DNA of 64,000 nucleotides from Ancylostoma caninum (GCA_037903475.1 JBAJFG010000037.1:124001-188000); one strand, 5' to 3'; positions 46,601 to 55,900 are shown, numbered from the stretch's first letter. The notes: a model not told the origin generated them from the letters alone. Made by a program: numbers and translations.

Positions 46601-49325
46601 ATTATAGCTCTCATACGATCACGCTTTTTACGATGTTCCTCCGTATTGACGTGCTGGAATAGAGAACGCAGGGTGAATATGGAATTTAAATTCTGGAGCA
46701 GCTACGAACAGCATGGTATACCTTTGAGTATTCGCTAAGCGTGACACAATGAATGCGGCAAGGTGGACAGCTATGGGCGTCTGGATTAGTAGCTTCGAGT
46801 TTAATATGATGGCTAAGCGATAACTGGTGGACGTCTAATTCCTAAAAAAGTAAAATACTTCCCAAGAGATCTTCAAAAGATAAAACTGAGAACGCGGAAA
46901 TTCGTTCATAATTTTCAACTGGACTTTCTAAATCATTTGAGCTTCTATCTGTTTCATTGTAAAGCTTGAAATGGTTACGTCTTCCGTCTTTTTATCTATT
47001 TCATGTTTGTTCGTTCGTTCGGACTCGACAAGCAAACAGCGAATATATTGTGCTCACCTAAATGAAAATGGGAGACTAAAAGACATAGACATCCTAGACT
47101 AAAGCACAAAGATGGCAGAGCAAACGAGTCGCAACGCATGCGCTATGTTACAGCTTAAAGATCAGGAAAAAGCATTCACCGGAGCGATTTCGCATTTGAC
47201 AAGAATTGAGTGATTTATGGGTAAATACCCTTTGAAAAATTTTGACAAACGGAATAAACAAACTGCATCTAACAGAAACAGTTGTTGTAAGGCTAGCTTC
47301 TTTTAGCGCCACACGTCCAGCCGACGTGGCGTGTTGAAATGTGTCACCATTTCATAAGGTCTGACTGCGACATTTCAACAAGGGACCAATATATGCGCAC
47401 AGCGATCGTTTTATTCACACACATACATATATCCCGAAACCTTTGCACGGCGTCTTATTATTTGTTATAGCTACCGCAACAACTAGTCGTAAATTGTTCA
47501 CTGAATGATATTCGTGTGACCATCACACATGGACGAATACGGGTACAAATTCTGGAGATCTAGCGCATCTAGTAAGGACAAAGCCTGTTCTGCTTCATAT
47601 GGATTGCTACTTTGCCATTGCCATGTTCACTAGTTGAAAAAAAAAACAAAAACCAACGCGAGAACGTGTTCAACGGATGGAGAGGGTGCCAACAAACAAG
47701 GCAGGGCCCACCTCACATTCATGGTTGAGGCAACGGCAGATTCTGCATCTCCTCGACACGTTGAATCCAGCGGTATATGTACAGGGGACGTCAATCACGA
47801 TCACTATTTCCTCGGTCTGGTACGTGGCCCACCTACGTGGCGCTACTGGATGCTGTGGATTCCGTGTGCTGCCTCGCCAGCTCCGCGTGAGTACTGCGGC
47901 GCTCCAAGCTGCGGGAGTAGTGATCGTGATTGAGGCTACCGTAAATTGCCTTGAAACGGCCGTCAAACCCGTCTTCCGAGACCGGGTTCGTAACATTTTG
48001 CTAATCCGAGTTTACGTGTGAAGCCGTTGGTCTTATCGAGTGGACATGCTGAGACTCGTTGGTCAACGCTGCAGCCGTGGCAGGCAGCCAGCACAGCTTG
48101 GAGCGATCCGTCTCCGAGCTCCAAAATATAGCCAGTTCGACCCTTTCGAAAACGAGACTTTCGTCGCTTTTGAGCCTGCTGATGTACATTACTGGGATCA
48201 ACATTGCGGGAAGGTCTAGGATATGTCTATACCTCCAACAGGCGGAATGAGGTTGGCCCCTGCCTTTAAAGGCAGTGTGTCACCTCATTATCGTGTCTGA
48301 GTTTTTAACGGATCCTGGGCAGGGATTCCTGAAACGATAACCCAGGCTAGCAAACCAACTTTTGTTGTCTGCGTCCCTTAGCACTATGCAGTCAATGCGA
48401 TAACCAAGATAATCACTCTAGCCATCGTTGGTTTGCTTGGTTATCGTTTCATGAATCCCAGCCCTGGATCTCCTCGATGCGCTGAGTCCAGCGGTATAAA
48501 TAAACTGTTACAAAACCGTCTTTATACCCGTTTTTAGGATGTTTTTCGAAAAGGGATCGGACACGTTAAGACGTGTTAGCCAACGGCGCACCCGTGGCGG
48601 GCAGCCAGCACAGTCACGGACCGCTCCGCCCGAGTATTTCGCGAACTGCACCTTCGGACCCTCCGAGGACGGGGTTTCCGTAATTTTTATGCATTATGGC
48701 ATACATTATTGGAATCAGCATGATGAGGAGATCTAGTGTGTGCTTGATATCCACGGCCCATGAAAGAGGTGACACATTGCCTGTAAGGTTCGCAAGCAGA
48801 GGCAGGCAGTGGCCCGTTACTGCTAAAAATTCCCACCTCATTTAAATGGAAGAATGGCAGAAAAAAAAACGAAAGAAGGTAGTAGAATTTCGCAAAAATG
48901 AAAAAAATGCAGGGGAAAACCCAATCCCATCTCGACAGTACGAGCAAGATTAGTTAATCAGAGATATGCCATGTTGTTTTCGAACATTCGTCAACGGGAG
49001 TTTCTTCTATGAAAGCAAAGAGTGGAAGTTTGGCAAAAACATAAGCTAAGGTTGAAAATTCGTTAAAATCCAATGAAAAAGAAAACATCGGTCACAACTC
49101 GGTTGACCTTCAATATCATTTGGGCTTTAAGTCCGACTGTGTGGATTGGATTAGATAACTAATGGAATGAACGAATTTTCGCGTTGTAAGATTCACCTAA
49201 TACATGAGATAATCGACGAAAAACTTACCAACTGTTGCTCAAAATCAATGTCACACAGCTGGCACCACACTGGCATGGGTGCCGTAAAGTTTGAACGACG
49301 GTAGAGCAAGATCAGAACTGTGTCA
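31699..49325 (-). CDS. Uncharacterised protein: U1-like zinc-finger-like start, Ser/Pro-rich middle, C-terminal coiled coil
   Basis: I do not recognise this gene. Phase-consistent exons: 45065-45132, 36668-36882, 36442-36634, 35862-35976, 35719-35803, 35550-35654, 35310-35483, 34981-35161, 34818-34905, 32560-32660, 32434-32496, 32298-32375, 31970-32095, 31699-31773 (stop TAG). Together they give about 554 residues. Tentative upstream exons are 49229-49325, 46567-46653 and 45738-45840. The first two join in frame as VWCQLCDIDFEQQL plus HVNTEEHRKKRDRM, a C-x2-C-x8-H-x5-H pattern like a shortened U1-type finger. The middle has a Lys/Ser tract (KKSKKKKSLSRSPP), a Pro/Ser tract and PPPDALPSPP. The end is helical (AEHKKGHQILEARAKIERLQ, LRRKSELLG). 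The start exon and two linking exons are missing. The 45065/36882 intron contains the LTR retrotransposon. A nuclear role is only a guess from composition. Confidence 0.6.
33826..34212. mobile_element. Foldback MITE in an intron, ~130-bp arms
   Basis: The left arm (about 33826-33950) and right arm (about 34078-34212) are inverted copies sharing AATAGTAACT, TATTCATATGAGCGG (read in the right arm) and CATCAGCCCCGGAATGTTAA (left arm). The whole 0.39-kb unit folds into one hairpin with a short loop. It lies in the large intron between the exons ending at 34818 and beginning at 32660. Confidence 0.8.
37035..37405 (+). repeat. 5' LTR
   Basis: It starts TGTAATGTAG and ends GACCTTATA. It carries TATAAAAG at 37263-37270 within CCTATAAAAGGG, the likely promoter for the genomic RNA, with start expected about 30 bp downstream near 37295. 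Confidence 0.95.
37263..37270 (+). promoter_or_regulatory. TATA box of the LTR promoter
   Basis: TATAAAAG in a GC-rich setting, repeated at the same place in the 3' LTR (44773-44780). The 3' copy reads towards the host gene's upstream exon on the opposite strand, so it could produce antisense transcripts. Confidence 0.6.
37406..37423 (+). other. Putative primer-binding site
   Basis: TGGGGGCCGAAGAAGCC follows directly after the 5' LTR and starts with TGG, as expected for pairing with the CCA end of a tRNA. I cannot say which tRNA. Confidence 0.55.
37770..44513 (+). CDS. Gag-Pol polyprotein of the LTR retrotransposon
   Basis: One uninterrupted frame of 2247 codons, with no Gag/Pol frameshift. 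The first ATG is at 37770 and another at 37860 (MADEMEQEL) may be the true start. Residues 31-130 are coiled-coil-like Gag, and 350-540 are the Gag core. The CCHC knuckle is at 591-604 (CLNCGKPGHFRRDC). The protease has DTG at 674-676 and the RT has YLDD at 1112-1115. RNase H starts near 1267 (TDAS) and the integrase HHCC zinc motif is near 1480-1530. The integrase core has D1550, D1610 and E1646 with exact D-x35-E spacing, followed by a GPF/Y-type module near 1785-1830. Residues from about 1840 (AT-hook-like RGRPKK) to 2247 form an extension with no domain I recognise. All catalytic residues I can check are intact. The product makes and integrates the element's DNA. Confidence 0.95.
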   Translation: MEQSYTRQTAQGSKVKRASLKYHRTHLVSDMADEMEQELNRILAEDESHDNRIEQLQQQIVALSSQIQQMAEANARQVILANQRVSDELVSLSSSTRQLITELGSEGADPVQDLENFCRDQINPFCESIKAELSSLDKTATELLQVTKIAHPLCNGELGEILEQANHDDMCMRALSKLLKVDSTEVLRAVQAQWSELNELKTGNKVKNVLPKRKPLLFQTNGQENSGRNASMPPNENVLSTSSQETFRNAFQMLQQGNIDKDSQLPQLAFDAVQAAEGESPHTLAGSLAECRLRTQNIHLQSEGAVRVQPMAQRQPTPVRDNLPPGWLLSTDENNSKVDYGVGATLAAMALPDVKNFNNPEGKGFSDFVTSFTMKYGRIGLPDDMLIHLMSEKLEGHPKAIMKTLPSDVLRGKFRDFIAALSAKFAENNPAKRMESHVKLKQLKMTKSVPEYCVELERLTRDANPDASDTDLSMIRASELITQLTQWPEYFQLFAAMESSHPHEAYGVLKNLAQGIERSKKVAAAVQAASNNTKPTEFNRTRASNFRKPRERFSEATKKEATAEIKEGNVQPPNLVVTPSKITDKRGTNLCLNCGKPGHFRRDCRIPKQGNNSRTEEAKMLNQPAPIGKNNFSSTLQTWSCHAIGTYDAKNEVFGEKPTCKIQLLGITTDALIDTGSQVSMLPLELLLRASKSAFDIDADVEEVQIQKDTIIYDASGNRMSFKGAVRLTLNILEGPQRRVVFLVKKGGDHMVVLSTNILKAIGINISISSDVPVEKHSIATQTTVPVPERRSLTKNRNTRQKNQSAKVVKRVYIKPGETKNLSVQATSSATDQIMWSCCDIIPHGVFSANRVVVQIPVTNTTQEPKIFKVGDKVGEWDHSPVVENPVPGHASMLERTTTPLPNRWETLTKTLSENKTEKHIDEPLKRIIEEFQDVFAVSEQELTQTSLVEHEIDTGSSPPIRQKARPIPLATRIELRKILTDLQERNIIEPSKSAWSSPIVLVQKKDGSLRLCVDYRKINQVTQIDSYPLPTMDTILQNLKGNRYFSTLDLSSGYWQVKLSDNTKEKSTFVTTEGSYQFKVLPFGLASSPAEFQRLMHMVLGPLLGDEVSCYLDDIIVASPTAERHLERLSQVFSSLRDANLKLNPKKCILMERQVEFLGHILDEDGLHADPKKVAAIQNYPPPKSRSDMRTFLGMCSYYRKFILRFSKIAAPLHEMTSEKAPYEWNTERTTAFEMLKMALTSTPVLAQPDVEAARSGRRPFCIHTDASYEGLGAVLSQKGEDNFLHPIFFASKGLTKSERQYHITDLEALAVMMALRRFHMFVYGLPVEVYTDHQPLTALFTRTNVSHRILRWSLELQKYNIKIIYVKGAANRVADALSRGAVDLTNMEETKNIANELIVAQTSEESEWTRELRQDPVYGKVITDLENNRLSEDVILASSPRKLKVADFVMQDGYLCFLDKQCTRKVVPTSSRRSVFEDAHSALLAGHFGPRKLLRVLSKRVFWETLSRDVKIWSEECKKCTIFNQHPRMTPPLKPIVTSEPFEMIGIDILEVGPTSEGNRYILSVVDHFTKFAGAYAIPTKAAETVARVLFERWMADGCRIPKCILSDQGGEFDNKLMAKLSELMGIQQTFTKGYNPRENGVTERFNKTILGLLRKKVSIPTEWDKLLPHCVFAYNTTVHETTGESPFFLLHGFDANVPWNSLPKFQVTPYMVDIEDYVHELVTGLKLAHQHVKEQNDKMRNAMKKSYDKNHKVVDKPFKLGDRVYMRIPTEKAKSTHPKLANEWSGPFRIIDLSDNSATITEINGKRDPLRIPFDELRKVPQGVDDQPLTTLRHRAKRGRPKKNRTNLGANQTYCRVAIGDPREDPLHLYHPCQCGIFNARAQVGLPGLRCDLARSKPVKNLFELANVASIALHPQWGDERKEHELLEESSRYLTIHGLACAIQAHKKFCYVFASALKAKEGVELSHPPLFPTNPGYDIEMYYRQAMARQKQITSQYSDDMPHNPVLIALPKSFARVLKEVNEPATVKFMVYSHFGDLADQLNKQRITAALVWVWPNEMPCSQHMVMVQNAIERHLQCGGTLEMMPPPFELSREQEWRRIASVCKEVAEFLTGPARGFDARIADYYSTIEDTVPMKHPAVSLGVNPRKGEDRFISWQIVTYLNQVGQTVANTLVLPTFSIVKKRRREEENEADRPSTSKEVPAAQKEAKRKPDIYYIKDVNTKHKEVAHLMKQKRRHFPKDQSD
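44534..44543 (+). other. Polypurine tract
   Basis: AAGGAGGGG lies just before the 3' LTR (44545), 20 bp after the Gag-Pol stop. It is the expected plus-strand DNA primer. Confidence 0.75.
44545..44915 (+). repeat. 3' LTR
   Basis: It matches the 5' LTR except at three positions: a T/C in CTTACC(T/C)CATT, a G/A in ATTCGC(G/A)CTC and an A/G in AGAA(A/G)TCCG are the only differences by full hand comparison. Confidence 0.95.
44920..47690. other. Introns and exons of the zinc-finger-like gene; one weak extra exon
   Basis: Besides the exons given for the host gene, a minus-strand open stretch at about 45242-45392 (RDVTLTKDTVKDSAHFHV) looks coding. Its phase does not fit between its neighbours and it reaches a stop, so it may be an alternative terminal exon. 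Confidence 0.3.
47699..48267. mobile_element. TIR element family A, copy 1, with nested MITE
   Basis: AAGGCAGGGCCCACCTCA at the left and the inverted TGAGGTTGGCCCCTGCCTT at the right form terminal repeats. The body matches the inverted copy at 51736-52150, for example around CAGCCAGCACAGCTTGGAGC. A second element is inserted at 47791-47933. Confidence 0.7.
47791..47933. mobile_element. Nested MITE, 143 bp, 16-bp TIRs
   Basis: TCAATCACGATCACTA (47791-47806) is perfectly inverted as TAGTGATCGTGATTGA (47918-47933). It interrupts family A sequence, because the other family A copies lack it at this point. Confidence 0.75.
48311..48470. mobile_element. MITE, 160 bp, ~45-bp TIRs
   Basis: GATCCTGGGCAGGGATTC with TGAAACGATAACC and GCAAACCAAC at the left is inverted at the right (GTTGGTTTGC, GGTTATCGTTTCA, GCCCTGGATC). 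It separates family A copies 1 and 2. Confidence 0.75.
48471..48812. mobile_element. TIR element family A, copy 2, truncated
   Basis: Direct partial copy of the family A body: GAGTCCAGCGGTATA, GCGGGCAGCCAGCACAG and a diverged 3' end. The left terminus is missing next to the 48311-48470 MITE. Confidence 0.6.
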
Positions 49326-49738
49326 CTGAAATAATGCAGATATTGGTAAAAGGTACAGTTAGAGTAAAAGAAGCACAGCAAAAGACATGAAAATATCTAG
49401 CGCTACATCACGTAGACAGAGAAGTACTTCGAGGGAGTTCAAACAATGGCACTCCAACAATGGCGGCTCCCAATCACTAGCATTAACTCGGGTCACAAGT
49501 ACTTCCAGCATTTTGGCATTTTGGCTTCCAATTTATAAACAGTAGTTAGCAGATATCTGGTTAGATCGCTATGCTTCACGATGTAGTTAGACATCGTGAC
49601 CTACTCGCGCACGCTGCGCCATCCATGTCTTGGAACTCTTGTTATCTGCGCATCAGCACATTACATTAACATTACAGTTTTCTCCTCTCAATTAAAGTTA
49701 GATTGTGAGAAGGCAGCAATGTTCGGACCAGTAGGTTC

Positions 49739-49985
49739 CAGTGACGGACGCAGGGAGTGGGTGGGGGGCCCTCTTCCGAGAATGGGTTTTTGGAATTACT
49801 TCATAATACAAATAAAAATCTTGTCTTAGTTTACCTTAAATTGTTTATTTTTATTATTATTTTAATACAATTTTCACTATATATTATAATAAATATTTTT
49901 ATTAATTTTATTTCCCGTCTAGGTCTCCAAAACGGAGAAGACCCCATATTTTTCCCACGCCCCCCTCCCGCCCACTCCACCACTG
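49739..49985. mobile_element. hAT MITE, relative of the 26093-26365 element
   Basis: It starts CAGTGACGGACGCAG and ends CCACCACTG. The right half, inverted, matches the left half of the 26093 element closely (GGGCGGGAGGGGGGCGTGGG, then a shared GGGGTCT and CCGTTTTGG). The flanking octamers GTAGGTTC and GACGGATT differ, so the duplication has decayed or the ends are not exact. Confidence 0.75.
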
Positions 49986-50511
49986 GACGGATTCTACAGT
50001 CTATTAGCTCACAGAGGGCGCACGATCTGACTTTGTCCGCAACTACGACTTCACCATTTTTAGGCTAACCGATCTATTTTTTGCACTTTTTTGATATCCA
50101 TATGGTGTGGTTCCTGTCATTCTTATGTTTCCCCACTGCCATCCGCTAAAATATCCTTCCAGACGCATTCTGCAGGCAAAGTCGTAAATGCAGACAATGT
50201 CAGATCAGGCGCCATCGGTGAGCTAATGGACCATACACTCCTTCCGTTATAATCGAAATACTCTGTTCGACCTCTTTTGCAGGCAAATCAATGGTGTAAG
50301 TAGTGCAAAAGAGCAAGTAAACTCCAGCGGTCGAGGTGCGCGCGCCCCATCACCTCTTTGGGCAGATATATCTATTAACGGCGGAAGCACAGAAGCTCAG
50401 CTTATAAATATAGTTCGTTTCACCAGAGATGATAGTTAGGAGCATCAAAGAGAAATAGGACCCGGGAAAAAATCCTAGCAGTTGGAGAGGAGTGAAAGAC
50501 AGGTTATCCAC

Positions 50512-50721
50512 GGGTGTGGGTCATGATGAGGCAAAATGGGGCGGCGTCTTCCCGCCCTTCGGCGTCGACTCGTCCCCACTCACATTCAAATTTGCATAGG
50601 CAACTATGGTGAATCGCGCGCGAATTAGTGCGAGTAGGTCCTGAAGGGCGGGGCGAGGGTTCGAATGAACCAATCGCAGACACATTGCCCACCCACTTTT
50701 GCCTCATCATGACCCACACCC
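50512..50721. mobile_element. MITE with 9-bp target duplication, 210 bp
   Basis: The termini GGGTGTGGGTCATGATGAGG (continuing CAAAA) are perfectly inverted at the right. They are flanked by a perfect 9-bp direct repeat GTTATCCAC (50503-50511 and 50722-50730). A 9-bp duplication is typical of Mutator-like elements. Confidence 0.85.
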
Positions 50722-50730
50722 GTTATCCAC

Positions 50731-51670
50731 ACGTATAAACAATTAACACTCTCGTAACAGATTATATTTTATAAAGCACTTTCGAAAAACTCGGCGAACC
50801 ATTTGGAGGCGTGGAAAAGCAGCAAGTGTGGTCTTCGTTGCGACGCTCGCTTACAATTGGAATTACTGGTTGAGAAGTGCTCTCGCACTTGACCATACAA
50901 GGTGTTTTTCCGGGAGTAAAGATCGGTGCAATTGCGGACCCAGTACAAAGGCTACGTGCGAATTGCTGGAAGCTCCGCTCTCACGTGGTCTTTCAACTGA
51001 GAATTTGATCTATTGGAATGGATCAGATCGCGAGCGATGTTTACTCCCGGAAAAACACACTGTATTTCCGCTATTCAACTTTACTGGCCGCCAAATCTTC
51101 AAAAAAAATTTTTTGTCTGAAACTTCACGTAGGGGGGTTATTTGAGGTGCTGAACACGAATATCGTATAAATTTTGCACGGTAGCCCCATTTTTGTATGG
51201 TTACGGTAGATGTACTGTAGATATGGTACCTCACGGAACCCTTTCAAACTTTGCGTAGTGGGGTTTTTTGAAGCCGATCACGACAACCACCATTATTTTG
51301 CACGCCGCCTCCGTTTTCTACCCGAAATCGGCATTTTCTTTCAAGTTCCTACCGTAACTAATGCAAAGCCTCACCCAAAAAAAAATCTTTGAAGATTTTG
51401 GGGCCAGTAAAGTTGAGTAGTGCCGTGATTATTCGTTCATTCAAAGAAAGAAGTTAGGCGGTACGCTTGTGCACTCTAAATCATGTTGCTATAGCAAGTT
51501 GGTATATATAGATGTACTAAAACTGTGTTGCTTTGGTAATCACCTCGTCTTGCATAGGAAAATAAATTCCCCACTCAACCCCTTCCAAAACTCTTGATTG
51601 CACACTGAGAGACCCCCAAGGATTCAGTCACTGAGCACAACTCTTCCTTGTTTTTCTCGTTGTAGACGAA
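50731..51670. other. No gene; diverged internal duplication
   Basis: Two related stretches near 51120-51170 and 51240-51290 (CGTAG-GGGGTT-TTTGA pattern) suggest an old repeat. No coding signal. Confidence 0.35.
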
Positions 51671-51735
51671 GAGATCCACACATGAAACCTATACCGTTCG
51701 ACTCAGAATTGTGCCCTGCAAAAATCATTGTCATT

Positions 51736-52150
51736 TAAAGGCAGAGGGCTACCTCGTTCTGCCTGTTGGATTTACCATTAATCCTAGACCTTCTCATCAT
51801 GTTGATCCCTGGGATGTACATCAACAGGCACAGAAGCGACGAAATACCCATTTTTGAAAGGCATGAACTGGGTAAAAATTCGGAGCCCGGAGGCGGATCG
51901 CTCCAAGCTGTGCTGGCTGCCTGTCACGGCTGCCGCGTTGGTCAACGAGTCTTGGCGTGTTCACGATCGATAAGATCAACGGCTTCACATGTCAACTCGG
52001 GTTGGCAAACTGTTACAGACCCCGTCCTGGAAGACGGGTTTATAGACCATTCTGAGACAATTTATGTATACCGTTGGAACCATCGCGTCGAGTAGATGCA
52101 GAATCTGCTGTTAGCTGAACTACGAAGATGAGGTGGACCCCTGCCTTTAA
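51736..52150. mobile_element. TIR element family A, copy 3 (inverted)
   Basis: TTAAAGGCAGAGGGCTACCTC at the left pairs with GAGGTGGACCCCTGCCTTTAA at the right. TTAA sits at both edges and could be the target site or part of the repeat. The body is the reverse complement of copy 1 without its nested MITE, about 415 bp. Confidence 0.75.
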
Positions 52151-52173
52151 GAGAAGCGCGGCGAAGCTGAACG

Positions 52174-52429
52174 TCCTCTGGATCGTGAGATATAGGCGAT
52201 TACAGACAAACACACAAACAGATGAGTTTTACTATATAGTGATGGGATAGGCGGCCAAAAACCGATAAAATCGATTCCTCGAAAAACGGCAAAAGACCTT
52301 GACGTTGCACAGGAGGGCACAATTCCGAGTCGAACGGTAGAGGTTTCATGTGTGTTTCTCCTCTGGATCGTGAGATATAAGCGATTACAGACAAACACAC
52401 AAACAGATGAGTTTTACTATATAGTGATG
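52174..52429. repeat. 71-bp direct repeats 185 bp apart
   Basis: A 71-bp sequence from TCCTCTGGATCGTGAGATAT to CTATATAGTGATG occurs at 52174-52244 and 52359-52429 with one visible mismatch. Read on the minus strand it begins CATCACTATATAGTAAAAC followed by TGTTTGTGTGTTTGTC. It resembles Helitron-like or similar dispersed ends. Confidence 0.8.
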
Positions 52430-52449
52430 TCTGTGAAGAAGGTTATCAT

Positions 52450-53740
52450 TCAAATCTTGGATAATTGTTCTCCATTCCACTTTTGTATGAACTATCTGGT
52501 CTTCTCTGTTTTCGCAATCAACAACATTTATGAGGAAGATTGTACCTATGAGTATCCCCAGACTTCGCCAGCAATCGTAGCGATCGCCACATGGATAAAG
52601 TGAATGAGGAGACTTCAGACATGAGAGATGATAGTTGATGTAACATGGCGATCGATAGATATCGTTCCCACTATCGCTATCGCCTACATCGCCAGTTCAT
52701 TTTGGGAACATCTTCGAGAGTACGGGCGATGAGCTCCGTTTGGCAGCGATCCATGGCGATATAACGTGGCTATCGATACATATCATACCGATCCTTATCT
52801 CTTATATCGCCGGTTCAATTTTCTTCATTTTGAACTGGCGAAGTCTGGGGATACTCTATCTTGAGGCATCAGTGGTCGACAACACCAAATTATTCTAACT
52901 CTATCAACTAAAGGTATTCACAAACACAGACTTGAAGCTGACTGATGTAATCCAAGAAGACTCAAACAGCAGAAATAACTTTAATTGCATGATACTTTAA
53001 CAAATCGAACGTGCTTCTAAAGCTTGATGTGAATTCAAGTGATGAAGGAGTAGTTCTGGAGCAAGTAGCACTGCATCAGTTGAGCAAAACAACATTGTTC
53101 TGTATATCAAGAAAATCATTAAAGAACACGGCAACTGGTGAAAACAGCCGGACGAGTCACTAAAAGCGGAAACCGTTCTACATAATAAATCACAAAGAGA
53201 ACAAAAAATATCACAGAAATGGATGTACAACAGCAAAATTAAGTTTATGCAATAATTTGGCATACAATCTATGTTCACCGAATGTGCAAAAAGCTCTCGA
53301 ATCATTACCGCTTACATAGAAGTATAAATCAAATATGGTACATACTACCAAAGCGTGGAGAAGAATAAGGCAACAAATAAGGATATGGATCTCTTCATTT
53401 TGTCTGCTCACCCGAGAAACGAGTCACAGAAAGGAAGCAAATATTGCTGCAACTACGGCGCTCAGCCAGGATGAAATATTTATTATGGTAGGCACAAAAC
53501 AAGTGTAACCTCACGCGGATTGCGAACTATCCCTGCATCACTTCTAGTCAGACCATTCGTTCCTTTCATCAGACTCTGAAAAGGAATATTAGTAGAAAAA
53601 AAGTAGAAAAGGAACTTGAAAGGTCTACTTTCTCATGTTACTAAAGGATAGGGAACTAGCTCTAGGTCATCAAGTTATCATGAAATTTTTCAGGTTTTCC
53701 CTTTCAAAAAAAGTGCATTAACCAAACTCAGTATCATCTG
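52450..53740. other. No recognisable gene
   Basis: Only short frames. Two related GATCG-ATAT-CG blocks near 52640 and 52760, both with TCGATA and ATCGCC, hint at a decayed inverted repeat. Confidence 0.35.
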
Positions 53741-53743
53741 TTT

Positions 53744-55900
53744 GACCAGGGGGAGGGGAGCGGCGGTCGTATGGCGCGATTCTTCGGGTTGCACCATAGA
53801 CAGGCTGAATCTGGGGCGCGCTACTGCCATCCGATTACGGTCGCGCGTCGCGGTTTGCTTGGATCTGCCTGACAGTGGTTTTTAGGATACATGTATGAAC
53901 GGACGTTTAAAACACCAAGCTTATTTGAACACCCAAGTGAACGTACTGTAAATCGAAGAAATTTCTTTGGTACCCAATAATTATTCTGTTAGGATAGGAA
54001 GTTTTCTGAAACATCCAAACGAACACTTCTAATGCGAAAATCTTCCAAATTGCGAAATAATCGAATTGCCCAAACTTGTGGCTTCCTGAATTTATTGAGC
54101 ATTTCAGGGGTGACAGGAATGACTACTATTAAAGTTGAATACCTGACGTCAAGTTGATCTATGTAAAGATTAGCTTTGTCAAAACCCTATCAGTTCTATG
54201 TAAACATGCAGCGCATATGGGAGTGAAACCTTATTTCAGGGGTTTGTTACGTAGAGGTGTCTGCAGCTCTGTACGCTTTTTTCCATGGTATGACAATGGC
54301 GGAAAGTTGGACGAGTTGCTCCGTCAAGCAGATCCAGGCAAACCGCGACGCATGACCGTAATCGGGTGGTAGTAGCGTGCCCCAGACTCAGCCTGTCGGG
54401 CGGCAAGCACTAGGCGACAAAGGGGGGCGTTCCCGTACGAGATACCTCCATAGCAGCAGCATAGACGCAGGCGTTGCTGGCATCCTGCCAGCTCGTGTCG
54501 ATGCATGCCAACCTGACCCTGGGAATGTGATACGTCCTCAGGTGTTGCCACCATCGACAGGGTCATACTGAGTATAGCAAATTCAGCGTACTCCTACTAG
54601 TTCTACGGCTACCTTGGCAAAATAGTGTTATTAAAAAGTAGTGGAAATAACTCATTTAAGTGAGAGGCAGGGAAAAATAAGTCAAAAGTTAAATTTAGCA
54701 ATCATGCAAATGGCTGTGCGCATATTTCATCACTTTATCTCTACGCAGAAATTCCAGAATTAAATCCAAACTTTGATTTTTCGAAAGGTTTAGAAAATAT
54801 AAATGACCGTTTCGATGAACCAAACCTCTACAAAAGTAAAATAAAATCAGCAGTTTAGTCAAAGAGGTACTCTTTTCCTCATTCGACAGTCCTTCTTCAT
54901 CCCTCAGTCAAGGATCATATGCGTTTTTCGGTACGCAGTGTGTCGGAATAGCGGCCCACACAAATTTTGGCTTTCTCGATGTTTTGAAGCTTTTTCTTTT
55001 CCAAGAAATGTGTCATATTGGAACAAAGAGCATTCTAATTGTGTCAAGTCTGGGCTATATAGCGATCATATGCAGGACCTCTCATCCAAATCAGGAAATG
55101 AAAGCGACCTATGGATTGATTGGCAACATCAATTTCAGTTCAGTTGTCCACGTTTTAGGAAATTTTTAAAAAGTCACTTTACGTACGGATTTAGCGGAGT
55201 GGCAGAGCATACTACATTCTCTGTATGCATTATGCATTATCCCGAAAGTCCGGGATGTAAAAATTCGGTTGAAAATGTTAACATTTGAGGTTCATACCGA
55301 TGTGTTTAATACAGGAAGGGCAGCAATACGTGTTTTAGTTCTGAAAGAGCACTGTTCTGCACTGCTCTTATACTAAAGTCAGGTACGAAATGAAGAAATG
55401 GAGACTTTTCAACTTCTCTAACAATAACTTCTACTTCTTTTCATTTATGTCTAACATCGGTAGAAATGCTGCTCACATATATGTAGAACTATTCCATCAC
55501 GGGTTCGAAAAGAAAGAAAAAGCAAATAACTTTGTGGGTAGATGATTATCCTCCGTATTGGCTCTTCCCTAATTGCAAAGTTGAATACTGTACCCAATTC
55601 CCTGACGAGCACTTTCTCGCTTTTTTGCTAAAAAACCGCGCAAAGGAGATGATCGATATACGAGCGTTTAACCTCAATATTCCTGACGTCGACCTAGACA
55701 CCTCTAATGTACCAGCAATTAAAGGTGCGAGAGCCATCCGAGCGAGCGCTTACTGCCACTCTGCAGAGTGCAGAGATGACAGAGTTTTGCAGATCTCGTC
55801 CGAGACACGCCTCCCGTTGTCGCCTAGTGCAACGCACCCAGCCTGTCTATAGGGCCACCCGAAGAATCGCGCCATACGACCTACACCCTTAGACCAGGGG
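53744..55900. mobile_element. Compound foldback element
   Basis: The left block (53744-53880) is inverted in two pieces. Its outer half (GTCGTATGGCGCGATTCTTC) matches the right block at about 55830-55890, and its inner half (GATTACGGTCGCGCGTCGC) matches a middle block at about 54308-54400. The middle and right blocks also share an inverted TAGGCGACAA segment. The terminal flanks are not exact. Confidence 0.6.
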
